DNA of 64,000 bases from NCBI GenBank assembly GCA_963978905.1, contig OZ022256.1:55702646-55766645 (forward strand), in the 5' to 3' direction. The position numbers and the translations under genes were made by a program. This document shows, piece by piece, positions 22,487 through 34,087 of the stretch; the stretch's first letter is position 1, and each line of letters opens with the position of its first letter. The notes under the pieces are model-generated. The model was not told where the DNA came from. It was given only the letters and a program-made list of their open reading frames with translations, and made no database searches. The DNA comes from Trichostrongylus colubriformis. Lineage: Eukaryota; Nematoda; Chromadorea; Rhabditida; Trichostrongylidae.

Positions 22487-24558
22487 CTAGTACATTTCCT
22501 TCCATTTATTGTAACATTTTGTAGCTTCGTCCTTTACACAACCCTAGAAATGCCAATTTTTGACAGTGTGCACTTTACATTGTCATCACAGAATTAAAAA
22601 AGAATGCTTACTTCCACATCGGCTCTTGCAGATTCACTCAGCACTTCTCCTTTGTCATTGACTAGTTTTAGAGCTGGAATCACCTTGACATCATACTTCT
22701 CCAAGAAGCCTCTTGAAAATACACTATTCAATGTAAGCACGATAAAGTTCAGTTTAGAAAGTTTCAAGCTCAAAATTCGCTATAATTTTTACCATGGAGG
22801 TCTCGAAAAACTACATAAAAAGAAACAAACGGGAACATAGGGGGAAATGCCAAGGCTCAAGTTCTCTACTGACTACTTACTGTATGTTTGGATCACCGAA
22901 TGGTATGTAGTACCAGGGCGGCATCGCCTTCTCGTAGTATTCAATTTGATCCGCGGCTTCTTTGTCACGGGACACCCATATTACTTCAAGGTTCGATCGT
23001 TCGGCATCTCCCAGTTCTTCATAAAATTTCTGGAAAAACTTTTGAGATCATTTCGCGCGACAACACTAATCCTGAGTAAATATTCTTGATGTGGGAAGAA
23101 GATGATAGTCTAAAAATGGAATAAAGTGATGAACGTTATACCTTCAATTTCGGAGTTAACATTCTACACGATCTACACCATCCAGCAGAGAAATACAACA
23201 ATAGTACCTGAACCGTTTAAATTGGCATTTGATTGTGAATTTTTACAAGGAGAAAAACCCGTGGTCGAAGTGGTCGTTTGTAACGGGATATATATCGTGC
23301 GACGTATTTTTGGACTCGAATCCACTTTCCGAATATGCAAAACGATCCTCTGAATCGAGATACAACCGTTTTTTAACGAACATCAGCACATGCAGTGAAG
23401 AGGGTGGGTTGTCAGCACCAGACGTCGCAGAGGTAGTATGTATCGTATAATAACGTTCTTGCTTCTGGTTATTCGGACGCTCACCCGGAAGATTTTGAGA
23501 TGCCTGCACAGTTTTGATTTCCGACACATTTAATGAGCATTTGTGACGCGACAGACTGTCACGCAATTTTCATTTGTTGTGCCCATTGTGAAAAGTTTTC
23601 ACGTTCCAATCATCTTACCCTACTGTATTTGCTCATCAAATGTTGAAGCTATCTTTATTTGGAAAAATAAACTCCAATCGAACATGGCAGTTGTGAAAAA
23701 GCATGGAAGCCAACCACTCCACCACGTCTAGTGCCAATAGGGCTTTGAAATGCAGTAATATAGAAATAGGAGCGTCTTCTGTAGCCAGTAAGAGAAGTTC
23801 AACAAAATACAAAAAAACCAGGGTCTTCACTAGAATTCGAACCATTTTCATAAGCCTGCTATTCTTGACTACCTACCCCCTTATAATGCATATGTGCCGA
23901 TGTTCGACGAAAAGCGCCGTGTAATTTCTGTAAGAGAATAGTTTTGCAAATTTGGAAAGCAAATTTGAACGGCCAGATCGATATCGAAATCTTCCCTTGC
24001 GGAATTTAGACTTAAGATCATAGATGGGCACTGACCAGCACTTCGATTTTATTCGCTTTATGTTATTTTGTGTTATAACGCTGGAGAGACACACGCAATG
24101 GGTGCTAATAAGAGAGCGAACCTTCGCTGCATCCTCTACCTTACTCCGCCATAGACCCAATATTATGAAGGAATAAAGGACATTCACGAGAACATTAACG
24201 CAAGCATGGGACAACACTAGCTTTCTTAATGTGTTGGTAATCTTACGCCCAAGTATGTTGTCCAGAATTTGTTTGTGGTGGTTAAAGTATTAGTGGAGAG
24301 GCAAATTGCGTTTACTCATATGAATTATAGATGGTATTAGTAAAGGCGGCAACGACGCTATATACAAACATCTGCACCAACTTAATTTCAAAGAAATCGT
24401 TAGAGAAGGAATACCTTTCCCTTGAGATTATCGATGGACACTTTGTCCAGACCACGTTTCTTCAGAGTGACGTCTGCTAGGAAATGTTGTTGACGGGCAA
24501 CAATACGTAGTACTGACGGTAATGGTCTTATTTGACGAGTGAAAGTCGTTACCAACAT
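22487..24558 (-). CDS. thioredoxin-fold (nucleoredoxin/tryparedoxin-like) protein, catalytic exon not located
   Basis: Exons (minus): 24415-24558, 22881-23029, 22612-22711, 22487-22543. The first starts MLVTTFTRQIRPLPSVLRIV, Arg-rich and possibly a mitochondrial presequence, and ends in FLADVTLKKRG..NLKGK. The second reads KFYEEL..LEVIWVSRDKE with PPWYYIPFGDP. The third has EKYDVKVIPALKLVNDKGEV, and the last ends KCYNKWKEMY. Order and wording match nucleoredoxin-like proteins, which reduce disulphides through a WCPPC site. The exon that should carry that motif, a phase-0 block of roughly 20-25 codons between 23030 and 24414, was not found by eye. An AATAAA signal lies at 22400-22405 (minus). 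The gene is downstream of and co-oriented with the E2-like gene. Confidence 0.65.
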
Positions 24559-25117
24559 ACTTCACTCAAGAGAGAATCTTGGTTCACTAAAGAAAACGAC
24601 ATTCCACAACACTGTTCTTACGAAGACCACCAGCCCACAAATACGGGGTTGCAGATTTCAGAACCCCTATCAAATCATGCTACAAGCTCACCTTCAAATC
24701 AAGATTCCAAAGCAACTATGTCAGCTACCAGTGTCGGAGCTATACTTATTAAAAGTTTGCAGATTCTCCGTCTAGTACCTGCAAAAAAAAACGAGTGATG
24801 TATATTTCTTTGGCTGGAAATGTTAGATAGCTGGATTTTATCACCATGAAGCCACTCTTTCATATCAAAATTCTACATTTATTGATCACTGGACAAATGC
24901 TATCACGCTAGTAACTTCTGATTTCTGTAATTTGTGCACAATCAAGACACACATACTATTTACACATTTTAAAAACACTTCTGCACATTGCACATGTCAC
25001 AATCGTAGACACTAAGAAAGCAGATCTCAGCGCATGGATGCATTATAAAAATCAAAATGAAAACGGTGAACTCGAATTCCTCTCAAGTCTAATAGAAAAC
25101 CTTGACAAAGAAAAACA
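24559..25117. other. spacer between E2-like and redoxin-like genes
   Basis: A minus-strand AATAAA for the upstream E2-like gene sits at 24878-24883. That leaves about 320 bases to the next start codon. No further gene is seen. Confidence 0.4.
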
Positions 25118-27257
25118 CTACAAAAGACGAGCAAAATCGAAGTTAAGTTCGGGACTTATTGGTTCGGCCACCATGAAATCAGGGTCGGAGAGCGAAGCGG
25201 CGAAGTGATCCAAAAATAGTCGTGCGGAAGTCTCTGTGATTGCTCGTGCATCGAAGCACAGTGTGGCAGTAAACCTGAAGGCGACATAGCAGAGATCAAC
25301 AGCGAAATGGGAAGAATTGGTAAACAAGTGGGAAGAAAAGAGTGATAGCACTACTACCACGATAGGCGGTTTAGATAACTAGATCGGTACGAGACTAACT
25401 CATGAATAAAACGTAAATAATTGGAGGTTTCACTCTAGAAACATAAAGGGTAAGTTTCAAGGAAAACGGGAGAAAAACAAAAATGGAGTCCTGAGAATCC
25501 TCACAGTTCATAGCCTTTCATCAGCGAGAAATACGAAATAAGTAACCCTCCACAGAAAATACTAAAAAAACTCCCACCTATGTCGCGGCTCAAAGTTTTT
25601 ATCTAAATCGATCGCCGTTCTTCCAACGGTGAGCGTGGCTGACTGTGGTGGATTGATGATAGCTGTGAACTGTTCTACACTGTCAAACATTCCCAAATAC
25701 GAAACCCTAAAAGTAGTAATAATACTTGATAACAGTACTAATATACATGGAATTAAATGGTCGTATTTACGTGAATGATCCTCCTTGACATTCGTCCGGT
25801 TGGAGCTTATTTTCGCTTGCACGATTAGCCAAATCCTGAATAATTTTTCAGTCGAAATCATTAGATGAGGTGAGTTATCCCAAAAGATGGGAACCCACTT
25901 TCACCCTAACAGATATATCTTGAACGCCAAGGATGTCAGCCGATTTCACGACAAGGTTGGTCGATCCAAATGCCACAGAGATGTCAACCATTGGTAGAGA
26001 AGTCAGCTGTGACTCCGAAGAAAACCGCACATTCACTTCAGGTACTGCCTGTAAGCATATTTGAGAAATAATAGCCAAGACTTAATACAACATTAAATGG
26101 ATTATGGATGAGACAATAGAGAAGGTGAAACAGAGTAACGTATAGATGCAGAGAGATACATACCCGCAAAGCGAGAGCTGCTGCTTTGATGATGAAGTCG
26201 TTAAGTGACACCTCAACTCCTTTTGCTTTCAATTCTGCTTGAATAGCGATTATTGGATCTGCATGCACAATCGCTGACTGATATCCATGCGGAATTGACT
26301 GCTAGAACTTTTAACATAATCGAGCGCAAGGAAGCTCGAAAAAAGCTGTGGATAAGCAGATCTATGAAAACCAGTAAAAAACATGAAGGAAAATGCAACA
26401 GTTGCTAAAGTACCTTTGTTTGGACTAATTTCTTTGCAACAGTAACGCGTTCGTTAGAAAGTGGTATGTCAACGAACTTCTCCACGTGGCGCACTGATCC
26501 GATCGGCTAAAGAATGAAGATTAAGAAGCCAACAAGCACGAAATTTCCGCACAATTTTAGGTGAGCTGCCCGTATAATCGATAATAGCCATGCACTGCTC
26601 TCACCCTCACCCCACGACTATCCCAAGAAGACGAGCGCGTATGAGTTTCTACCAACCTTAGTAGGAGTTTTTTGTGGCGCACCCGACTTAGAGGGCGTAG
26701 CAGCTGCAGCTGGTTCAGGAGGTGGAGCGACTTTGACAACGACTGGTTTCAAACCACTTGTCTTGACGAATCCAAGTACATCACTGAAAAAAAGAGAATA
26801 TGACTAGCTACACCAACAGCTGTGATTCCATCATACTTCATAACATGATGTATCTACCAAACTACTATAATCCTACTACTTCTGCTTAGAGCAAAGCGGT
26901 TCATATATTTTGTTGGAGTGTGTATAAAGCTTGATCAGACCAAGGGAAAGCGGTGATGAAAAATCGATGCGATTCCACTGTGCAGATTGATAAATTTTGC
27001 GGACTTGCCAATAACGCACCTTTTCATGATATTACCCTTTGGTCCTGTTGCTTTCACATCTTTCTCATTAATACCGTATTGTAGCATAAGCAATCGCACA
27101 GCTGGGCCACACAAACCACTGAAATATCGAATAGTTTTAGGGAGAAATGATAACATTCAAAACCATTCATAGCGATAGTTCCAAAACCATACCTCTGTGA
27201 ATGTGATGCTGTGGTAAGACATCGTACCGATGCTGGAACAGCACGAATCGAAAGCAT
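25118..27257 (-). CDS. dlat-2: E2-like/E3-binding-protein-like subunit of mitochondrial 2-oxoacid dehydrogenase, without lipoyl domain
   Basis: Exons (minus): 27193-27257, 27020-27118, 26657-26783, 26414-26506, 26164-26301, 25905-26048, 25771-25835, 25578-25706, 25118-25274; phases agree, 338 residues. The mitochondrial presequence (MLSIRAVPASVRCLTTASHS) runs straight into a peripheral subunit-binding domain (GPAVRLLMLQYGINEKDVKA then TGPKGNIMK). A Pro/Ala linker and an acyltransferase fold follow (IPLSNERVTVAKKLV, SLNDFIIKAAALALR, GSFTVSYLGMF, AIINPPQSATLTVG). No lipoyl domain is encoded in the model. The catalytic DHR of E2 enzymes is DAR (about 295-297), as in non-catalytic PDHX-type proteins. 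It is therefore likely a structural E3-binding subunit of pyruvate dehydrogenase. The name rests on resemblance to PDHX; an upstream lipoyl exon cannot be fully excluded. Confidence 0.8.
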
Positions 27258-27357
27258 CGGTTTTCGTTACCAAGTGCTGAATAAACTAAAATAAGTAAAT
27301 AAGTAATAAGTAACATAAATATTCATTAACTAAAATAACATAATGAAAGCCTTATCA

Positions 27358-28678
27358 GGGGCCGTATGCTATCCTCTCCCGGCCGGGGAGACGTCCCCGG
27401 CCGGGTGAGATCCCCGGCCGGGGACGCTTCCCGACCAGCCGTATGCTATGCTGCCGGGAGCTCCTCGGGGAGGAAAAGACGCAGAGTTGCATTGGCGCGT
27501 ACTTTCAAAAGACCTTTTTTGTAACCGTGTGTCAGGCAAGTGATAATGGAGCACATGATTGGACACTGTTCAATCATTACAACCACAGCAATTTCAGAAT
27601 AAACGGAACAACTATTTTGACTGAAACTTCATACGATGTGGTATTTGAAGGTGCTGATCACGCATAGGATATTATCTACAAATACCTGGACGGTTCGGCG
27701 CGACAGTAATTTTCACTAAGTTATAAGTAATTTTAACTAAATTCAACCGAACAATGTAGCACTAATCTGGTGGTGAACGACATAAACGCAGAACAGAACA
27801 ACATGTTCTCATGTTCTCAAAGATAGTACTGAATATGCTTGTATTTTGCATTCTTTTATCAAATTCAATGACGCCATGTAGCGTGAGCGTCAGAAATGAG
27901 TGTTTACTCCGTGATCAGTACCCCAACAGTGCTGTCGCAGTGAGGGGGGGGGCATCCCACTACTAGACCCTATTTTTATCAAAGCTAAGAAGGAGAAAGG
28001 AGCGCTTTCCTTCTTCCTTCAAGGCTTAGGCAAAAATACACGTTTGAATGAGCAGGATGACCCCACAAAAATCCTAAAGTACTCAGGTGTGAAGCTTTTT
28101 GTGAGAAACCCCCTCCCCCACTGCGATAGCACCCCCAACCACCTCCTCTGCAACTTTTGGGGTTGTAATGGTTGAAAAATAATCCAAAACAGAACACAAA
28201 ACTCAAGTGACCACAAAGCAAAAACATACACGAAAATTTTGCAATCAGAATAAAAACATTGATCCCTAAAACTTTGCCAGTAAGAACACCACCAAATCGT
28301 ACGTTACTTAAAAAACAAAAGATGTACAAAGTGCGCGAATTTCGAGGTTGTTGACTAACAGTTGACTAAGAGCACTCTCTCGGACAAGTGCAGGACCTAA
28401 AGTTGAAATAAGAACCAGAAGGCGAGCGCTGTGCTCCAAAAATACTGTTATACAGCAGTTTTCCTCTGATCAGTTTCGAAAATAGTGTGCGCTGGCGCAA
28501 ATGCTTCGCTCCGCGGTCACGAGATTACTGTATCCCCGACGCTTCCCGACCCCTTGGCGGTCGGGGACGCATCCCCGAGATTTGGTGGGCGGAGCCTCTT
28601 CCCGACGGCTGGTTGGGGAGGCATAGCATACGCCGTCGGGGACCCATCCCCGGCCGGGAGAGGATAGCATACGGCCCC
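27358..28678. mobile_element. 1.3 kb element with 32 bp perfect terminal inverted repeats
   Basis: Ends 27358-27389 and 28647-28678 are perfectly complementary and GC-rich, containing CCGTATGCTATCC and CCCGGCCGGGGA. Subterminal copies of the same words (CCGGCCGGGGA, CCGTATGCTATG; right side around 28540-28640) make a nested palindrome. No transposase was recognised and no clear target duplication was seen. Non-autonomous DNA element or foldback. Confidence 0.75.
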
Positions 28679-29299
28679 AGGAAAAAGGGAGAAAACACAA
28701 GGAGACCGTTGTCCGAGTGTGCTTCTGCCGTCCGTCGAATGCAGCTGTTCGTGATTGCGGTGAGTACGCTACGCGAATACTCGTCCTGCTATTCTATTGC
28801 ATGCAGTTTCTACATGGCACTCCGTAAATTTTAACATCCTTTTAAAGGGAAGTAGCCTAAATTGATAGCTACCTTCGAGCGTATCTGCATCAACTATAAT
28901 ATTACATTAGTAAGCGCAGAAACCGTTGTCCGCGATCGAATTCATTTGAAAATCATAACGTAACTCGGCGCGAACTATCGGATTCATTCGAAAATCATAA
29001 CGTAACTCGGCGCGAACTACTTCCTGTCCTATTGATTATTACTTTTTCTTTGTTCAGCATTAGTTTCCTGCGGTGTTCAGATTGTTTCGCAAGGCTGCAG
29101 TCTTGAGGATTACTGCCAATGGGAATGCTTGTCCGTGGATACGAACTCATCCTTGGAAAGTTTCTCAATTTTTCTGACGTTGCTGAGTGTATTGCTTCGG
29201 TTAACTTCTAACAACTTTTACGCTCTTTTTTGCTCTGACGTGTCTCTTTTTGCTACTTCGTTGTCTTCGAATAGGACACAGTTCGGTTCCAGGTGATAA
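28679..29299. other. upstream region of the AIMP2-like gene
   Basis: A short tandem duplication occurs at about 28938-29020: two copies of a block containing GAAAATCATAACGTAACTCG and GCGCGAACTA. No gene is seen. Confidence 0.45.
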
Positions 29300-31879
29300 A
29301 TGTCGTCCATGTACAAGCTTCCTCCACAAGTGCCGATAGATTTCGATGTCAAACCTCTTGACATTATGTATTGCCTTCCTAGCTATCACACTGCTGCAGG
29401 TTCAGGCGTAAGTTTTTTCAAATGCTGATGTTGTTTGGAGTTTTTTTTTCTGGTGAACGGGTGAATCTCGGTGGCTCATTCTGTAACACAAACCGTTCTT
29501 GATTAATCGCAAGGCTTATCGCCGCTTTTGGAGCGAGTGTGATAACCTGCTCTTTTCCATGGTGGTGCCTTGATTGCGGGTTTATCATTATAATGTCATT
29601 CATATCATTAACCATTTTTAATGGATTTATACTTTTGTGCATTTACAAGATCATAAGCAGATTTCGAAAAGAGAACTCCGATTCTTTATACTACGCCAGT
29701 CCACTACGTTTTGCAGAGCTCGGATGTGACGTGTAATGGATTGTCAGAGAACTCTCATGACCCAGTGGAGGTCATAGAGCATAAGCAACATGCTCTCATC
29801 AAATCTCTCATGAATCTTAGTTCAACTCTTGATGAACTGTTAACAGAAATGGGCAAGTCGAGTGAGTTAATTTTTTTAGGTCGTTGTTTCTCTATGGGGT
29901 GTGTTTCTGTCGTCTACTTTGCGTTTTAAGCGAGCGCAGTGCCAAATGCCGAAAGGGGCAAAGTACCTACAAATGCAACTCCGTCCCGTTCTGAGAATCG
30001 TGCGGTTACAAGAAAGGAAGACGGCAAAAAGGACAAGGAGGCTAAGAAGGAAGCACGTAAAGCCGCCAAGGCCGAAGCCAAAGGCAAAGTATGTCTTTGA
30101 GATTCCCTTTTTACATGAAGGAGTGCCAGGTATGCTGGCTCATAAGCCATCTTAAATCTTATCAAACCTGAATTTGAACTCCTGTGCTCATTTATAGGTA
30201 GGATCGGTTCCACCAGTTGGAGCAAATTTTGTGGCTATGGATGTTTCCGATCGGCAGTGGGCAATTAATGTATGGTGGTCTACAGCTGTTTCGATTGTCT
30301 TTTTACGAACGATCTTATTTAATGCTGGTACTTTCTAGGAGGAAAAAAGAGCATCTGAAACGAATCAGTCTCTCACTGCATGCCTGCCCCAGAAATTCGC
30401 CGATTTTGAAAGACAAAGTGAGTGAATGGTGGAGTTAGATTATTGCTGGATTTGAATTGCTAATTCTAAATTATTTAATTCAGAGCTAGGTGATATCACG
30501 CTCTCTTTCACGGTGGAAGATCAACCGTGGGTAGAGGTATTATCTCGTCTGAGCGCGAAGAGGAATGTTGCCTTCAAAGGCACTGTTTCGAATGATTGCA
30601 AGGACCCTTCTACGACTGTCAATACTTCGCTTGGAGGTGTTTTTTCTGAATTACGTTGATTTTGTAAGCTAGATTCATCTGTATAAGGCTTTGCTGGGCG
30701 GTGTACATATATGCATTATCATCAGGACTTCGTTTTTCTCATTTTTCTTTCGTTATTTTGATTTTAATTTTAACGCGCTCGTACAAAGATGAGTCGACAT
30801 TGGCTTTGATGTTCGATCCATTCTGAACAATTGAACTTCGAAGACTTTCAATCAAGTTCGAAGATAGATAGCGAAACACATGATGTTGCAGATAAGTTTT
30901 CTGTTGCGTACTCTGGCTGCTCACTGACATGCCGTGTAACGAGCTGGAAGCTTTTTGGTGCTGCATTGGGAATTTTTTCGTATGCGGCGAACCACTCAAT
31001 TCGGGCAGCTCACCAGCACAGGTGGCTCTTAAAGGTGAACATCAGCCGAATACGTGTAAACCGTGCATGCAGTTTGATCTGTCTTCTTCAACGCTTTCTT
31101 GTTGCAGCTAGATCTGGTACTATCCGGAAAATTGACCAAGGAGTCGGTAGTACGTGAAGCGAGCCAGTTTCTTTCTCAATTCGATGCTCTTGGATCGCAT
31201 TTCAGCCTTGGTATAGCCGATGTTATTGCGCGGTGAGGGTATTCTTCTTTAGTTTCCGAAATACTTCCTACGTTGTACCGTTTGCACAGTTTTTTTTTCG
31301 AAAGGTTACGATCAAGGAAATGGTAGTGCCTCTTCCCTCGGTGCTGATTTGCTCTTAACACAAAGCAATATAGATCTATGCATATCAAGTGATGTTACAT
31401 TCGGAAATCATTTTAGGAGAAGGAAAGATTGCAGTACTATCCAGGATCACACCCTTGATTCAAGAGCCTGGGAGAATTTCTAATGTGTACAGCATCCGGC
31501 TTTACTTTTTTGTTTTTCATTTCAATTAACTCTTTTTCGCATTTATCTTCAAGCAAAGAGTTCTCATCCGATCTTTTGACAGTTTACTTCTCCGTAGAGG
31601 CTACAGTCCCAAATCTTCTTCTCTTCCGAAGCCATGTTCGTTGAACTCTTCGTTAAATATCTTCATTTTCCGATGCTCGCTTTTCTTGTTCGAAGAATAT
31701 CGCACTTTCAATGTTTGATTCATTTCGTCAGCTTACTGCTTTTGATTATTTTCAGATTGAGCTTATTTAACTGTTATTTTCATTATTGTTTATTTAGATC
31801 TGTGCTCATCGAGTCGATAGAATCCCGTCTCCCAAACAACGTGGAACTGTGGGTAAAGAGGATGGATTCAGTCATGTGA
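29300..31879 (+). CDS. AIMP2 (p38)-like scaffold of the multi-tRNA-synthetase complex
   Basis: Exons: 29300-29407, 29717-29861, 29931-30088, 30198-30269, 30339-30417, 30484-30636, 30892-31034, 31108-31232, 31798-31879; phases agree and give 354 residues. AIMP2 is the non-catalytic scaffold of the cytosolic synthetase complex. Resemblance: MYKLPP..DIMYCLPS at the N-terminus, a leucine-rich heptad segment (EHKQHALIKSLMNLSSTLDE), and a GST-C-like end with FLSQFDALGSHFSLGIADVI then ESRLPNNVELWVKRM, the counterpart of AIMP2's final helices. Exon 3 is a Lys/Ala-rich insert (KEDGKKDKEAKKEARKAAKA) not typical of vertebrate AIMP2. Middle exons are diverged. An AG acceptor at 29291-29292, seven bases before the ATG, suggests trans-splicing. 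MRPS25 follows on the same strand. Confidence 0.68.
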
Positions 31880-32225
31880 ATGGATTTTGCATCTGCTCAC
31901 AGTACTTTTGGATTAGTCATGCCACTTCCATTCTAGTCCAGGAATTGCATTGACAAGTGGAAATGTGTGTTGGCTAAGGTTTTTACCCTCGTTTGCTTCT
32001 TTCAGTGCCTGTTTGTTGTTTCGTTTGATATGAATCTTATTGATTTCTTTATAGTTGTTGTTGCAGTGTTGCTTTTGCGTGATAAAATCATTTGAAAGGT
32101 TGGGGCTTTCTGGAATGCTAGGGTTTTCCAACCAATAATGCCGTAATTTCGTTTCTTAGCACTGCTATATAAGGAAGAGCGATATAAATGGTGAGCTTGT
32201 GTTTAATAGTTCATTTCCAGACGAG
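31880..32225. other. short spacer between AIMP2-like and MRPS25 genes
   Basis: 346 bases. An AATAAT poly(A)-like word lies at about 32133, and a TTCATTTCCAG acceptor ends at 32220, five bases before the MRPS25 ATG. The layout is compatible with a nematode operon using SL2-type trans-splicing, though the spacer is longer than usual. Confidence 0.4.
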
Positions 32226-34087
32226 ATGCCGTTCATGCACGGTACGATGCCGCTACGGCGGACATTTTATTATCTATTGCAAGGTAAAATCAAATTCAGA
32301 GATGACGTTCAGGTGAGCAACTTGGTTGTGATTTGTGATCTTGAAAATTTTCATGTTTTGCTATGATTCAGAGTTGTATAAGAGATTGTGAAAAATGAAT
32401 TTGTGCGGCTGTCAACTTTTTATGAAGGGCGAAGTGTTGCCATTCTGAAACCTCGTTTTCGTTTTTATCTTACACTCTCATATTAGTGGGTAAGCCTGTA
32501 AGAAGCTCGTATGTAATACAGGATCCTTGGGACAGGATATGGCGACGCGCCGTGTGCTCGATGCATACGAGTTAGGGGTGCTCTGTTAGATCTTGAGGCG
32601 ATTACCGTGCCCTACGCCTCAAATATGGCTCAGGACCGCTAATCACCACAAGACCCATTACGACGCCCGGAGTTCACACGCCTCTCGCTGCGTTGCAAAA
32701 TCTTCTAACGACTCCTAGAGATATCCCGTGACTAGCCCCTCATGATTCAAAATGTACTAGAAAGTGATTAATTCCTGGTTTGGTGTGAATTCACTTTTTA
32801 TTTGTAGGTGTTCGCTATAGGCTTTCAACGACGGCCGACTGAAGAGCAACGAGGAACACGAGATTTTGTGTTCTGGCACTGGGCTCAGTTGCAGTTCAAG
32901 AATCCCAAAGTACAGCTTGTTAAGCACATTGACACCGTTATCACCCCGTTTGCGAGAGCGTATTTAAGTGAGTATCTCGCTTTGAGCAGCACTTGATTTC
33001 GCTTGTTGGTTGGGTCATGATAGGGTAAATTATGATGAAGCCAGGAAAGCTTTTACATAGGGAAGATGCAGGTTCGCCTCACCTTAATACGAATCAATGG
33101 AGTTTCGATCGTCAGCAGAAGCAGTTTGACCCATAGTATAGTGTCTGCTCATACTCTACTTGTGGTTTTGAGCCGTGGCTGGATCGAGAACCAAAGCAAG
33201 GTGGCTTGGTTGAATAGTATGACAGTGGTTAGATCAACCTGCCTGTGGCAGCGCTATAGACTTTTATATTGCCACTGGTTTTTTAGATAATCTCCTCCAA
33301 TACTTCTTTTATAGCTTTTGTTCTTATACGGGAACATTTCAGAGGATGGTCGTGAGGTGTTGTTTGACTTGGAGGGAATGAATCGTGAAGAAATAGAGAC
33401 GCGAATTGCAACAACATTAGGTAAAACGGAGCTCGTCATGAAAAGAGAGGAATTGATGGAGATCGCAAAGCTGAACCCAGCTGATTTCGGATCGAAATGC
33501 AAAAGACAGGTTCGTGCTCTTCAGTGCCTTCTCTATATGATGCCATTGAGAGCGGATTTGAATGTTTATTAAATAGGAAAGATGGGATTCGACTGTTTGT
33601 TAAATATGAAAGCTTAGGTGATAAGCAGTGTGCAAAACACAGAGAACTTACAGTAGTCGCCGACCTAGGAAGGGATTCAGCATTGCTCTCTCTCTGATCT
33701 CGACTCATAATGTTTTTTGCACCCTCTGCATCGAGAGATTGGAGGTGACAACGGACAAACCTCTCTTGTTTGGCCCCGCCCGCCATAGCTGCTCGGTGGC
33801 ATGCCTCAGGTACATGATGAGGAGTCCAACGTGTGCCTTTCAGCACAGGCTACCACAGCTCTTCTCCTTAAACCACGCTCGTTCATTTAATGAATATCCC
33901 TCACCACGCAAATTACCCCTCCTGTCACCTTCAAAAAGCCAGGTTCCTTGTCATAGATCTGATTCGATAATATACTAGAATTTTTCAGTGCATGTGTGAA
34001 GTACAAGGGCAGCATCCGTGTACCTCTTTATTGCAAGCACCAAAATACATGACCGGCAAGTGGAGGTGGAACCACAACTTGATATAA
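32226..34087 (+). CDS. mrps-25: mitochondrial small ribosomal subunit protein mS25
   Basis: Exons: 32226-32312, 32808-32967, 33343-33509, 33989-34087; phases agree, 170 residues, close to the usual family length. It starts MPFMHGTMPLRRTFYYLLQG, the family N-terminus, then FVFWHWAQLQFKNPKVQLVK, a VLFDLEGMNREEIETRI segment, NPADFGSKCKRQCMCEVQGQ and HPCTSL, ending KYMTGKWRWN. The protein is a metazoan mitochondrial 28S subunit component of the thioredoxin-like L51/S25 fold. The Cys cluster CKRQCMC corresponds to the conserved C-terminal cysteines. A trans-splice-like acceptor (AG at 32219-32220) precedes the start. Confidence 0.92.

Noticed and set aside
23883..23933. 51-base phase-0 exon of the redoxin-like gene
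   Set aside because: Splice sites are good, but the translation (KLHGAFRRTSAHMHYKG) has no thioredoxin features; not included in the model.
33436..33846. 136-codon minus-strand frame
   Set aside because: Antisense to MRPS25 exon 3 and its following intron.
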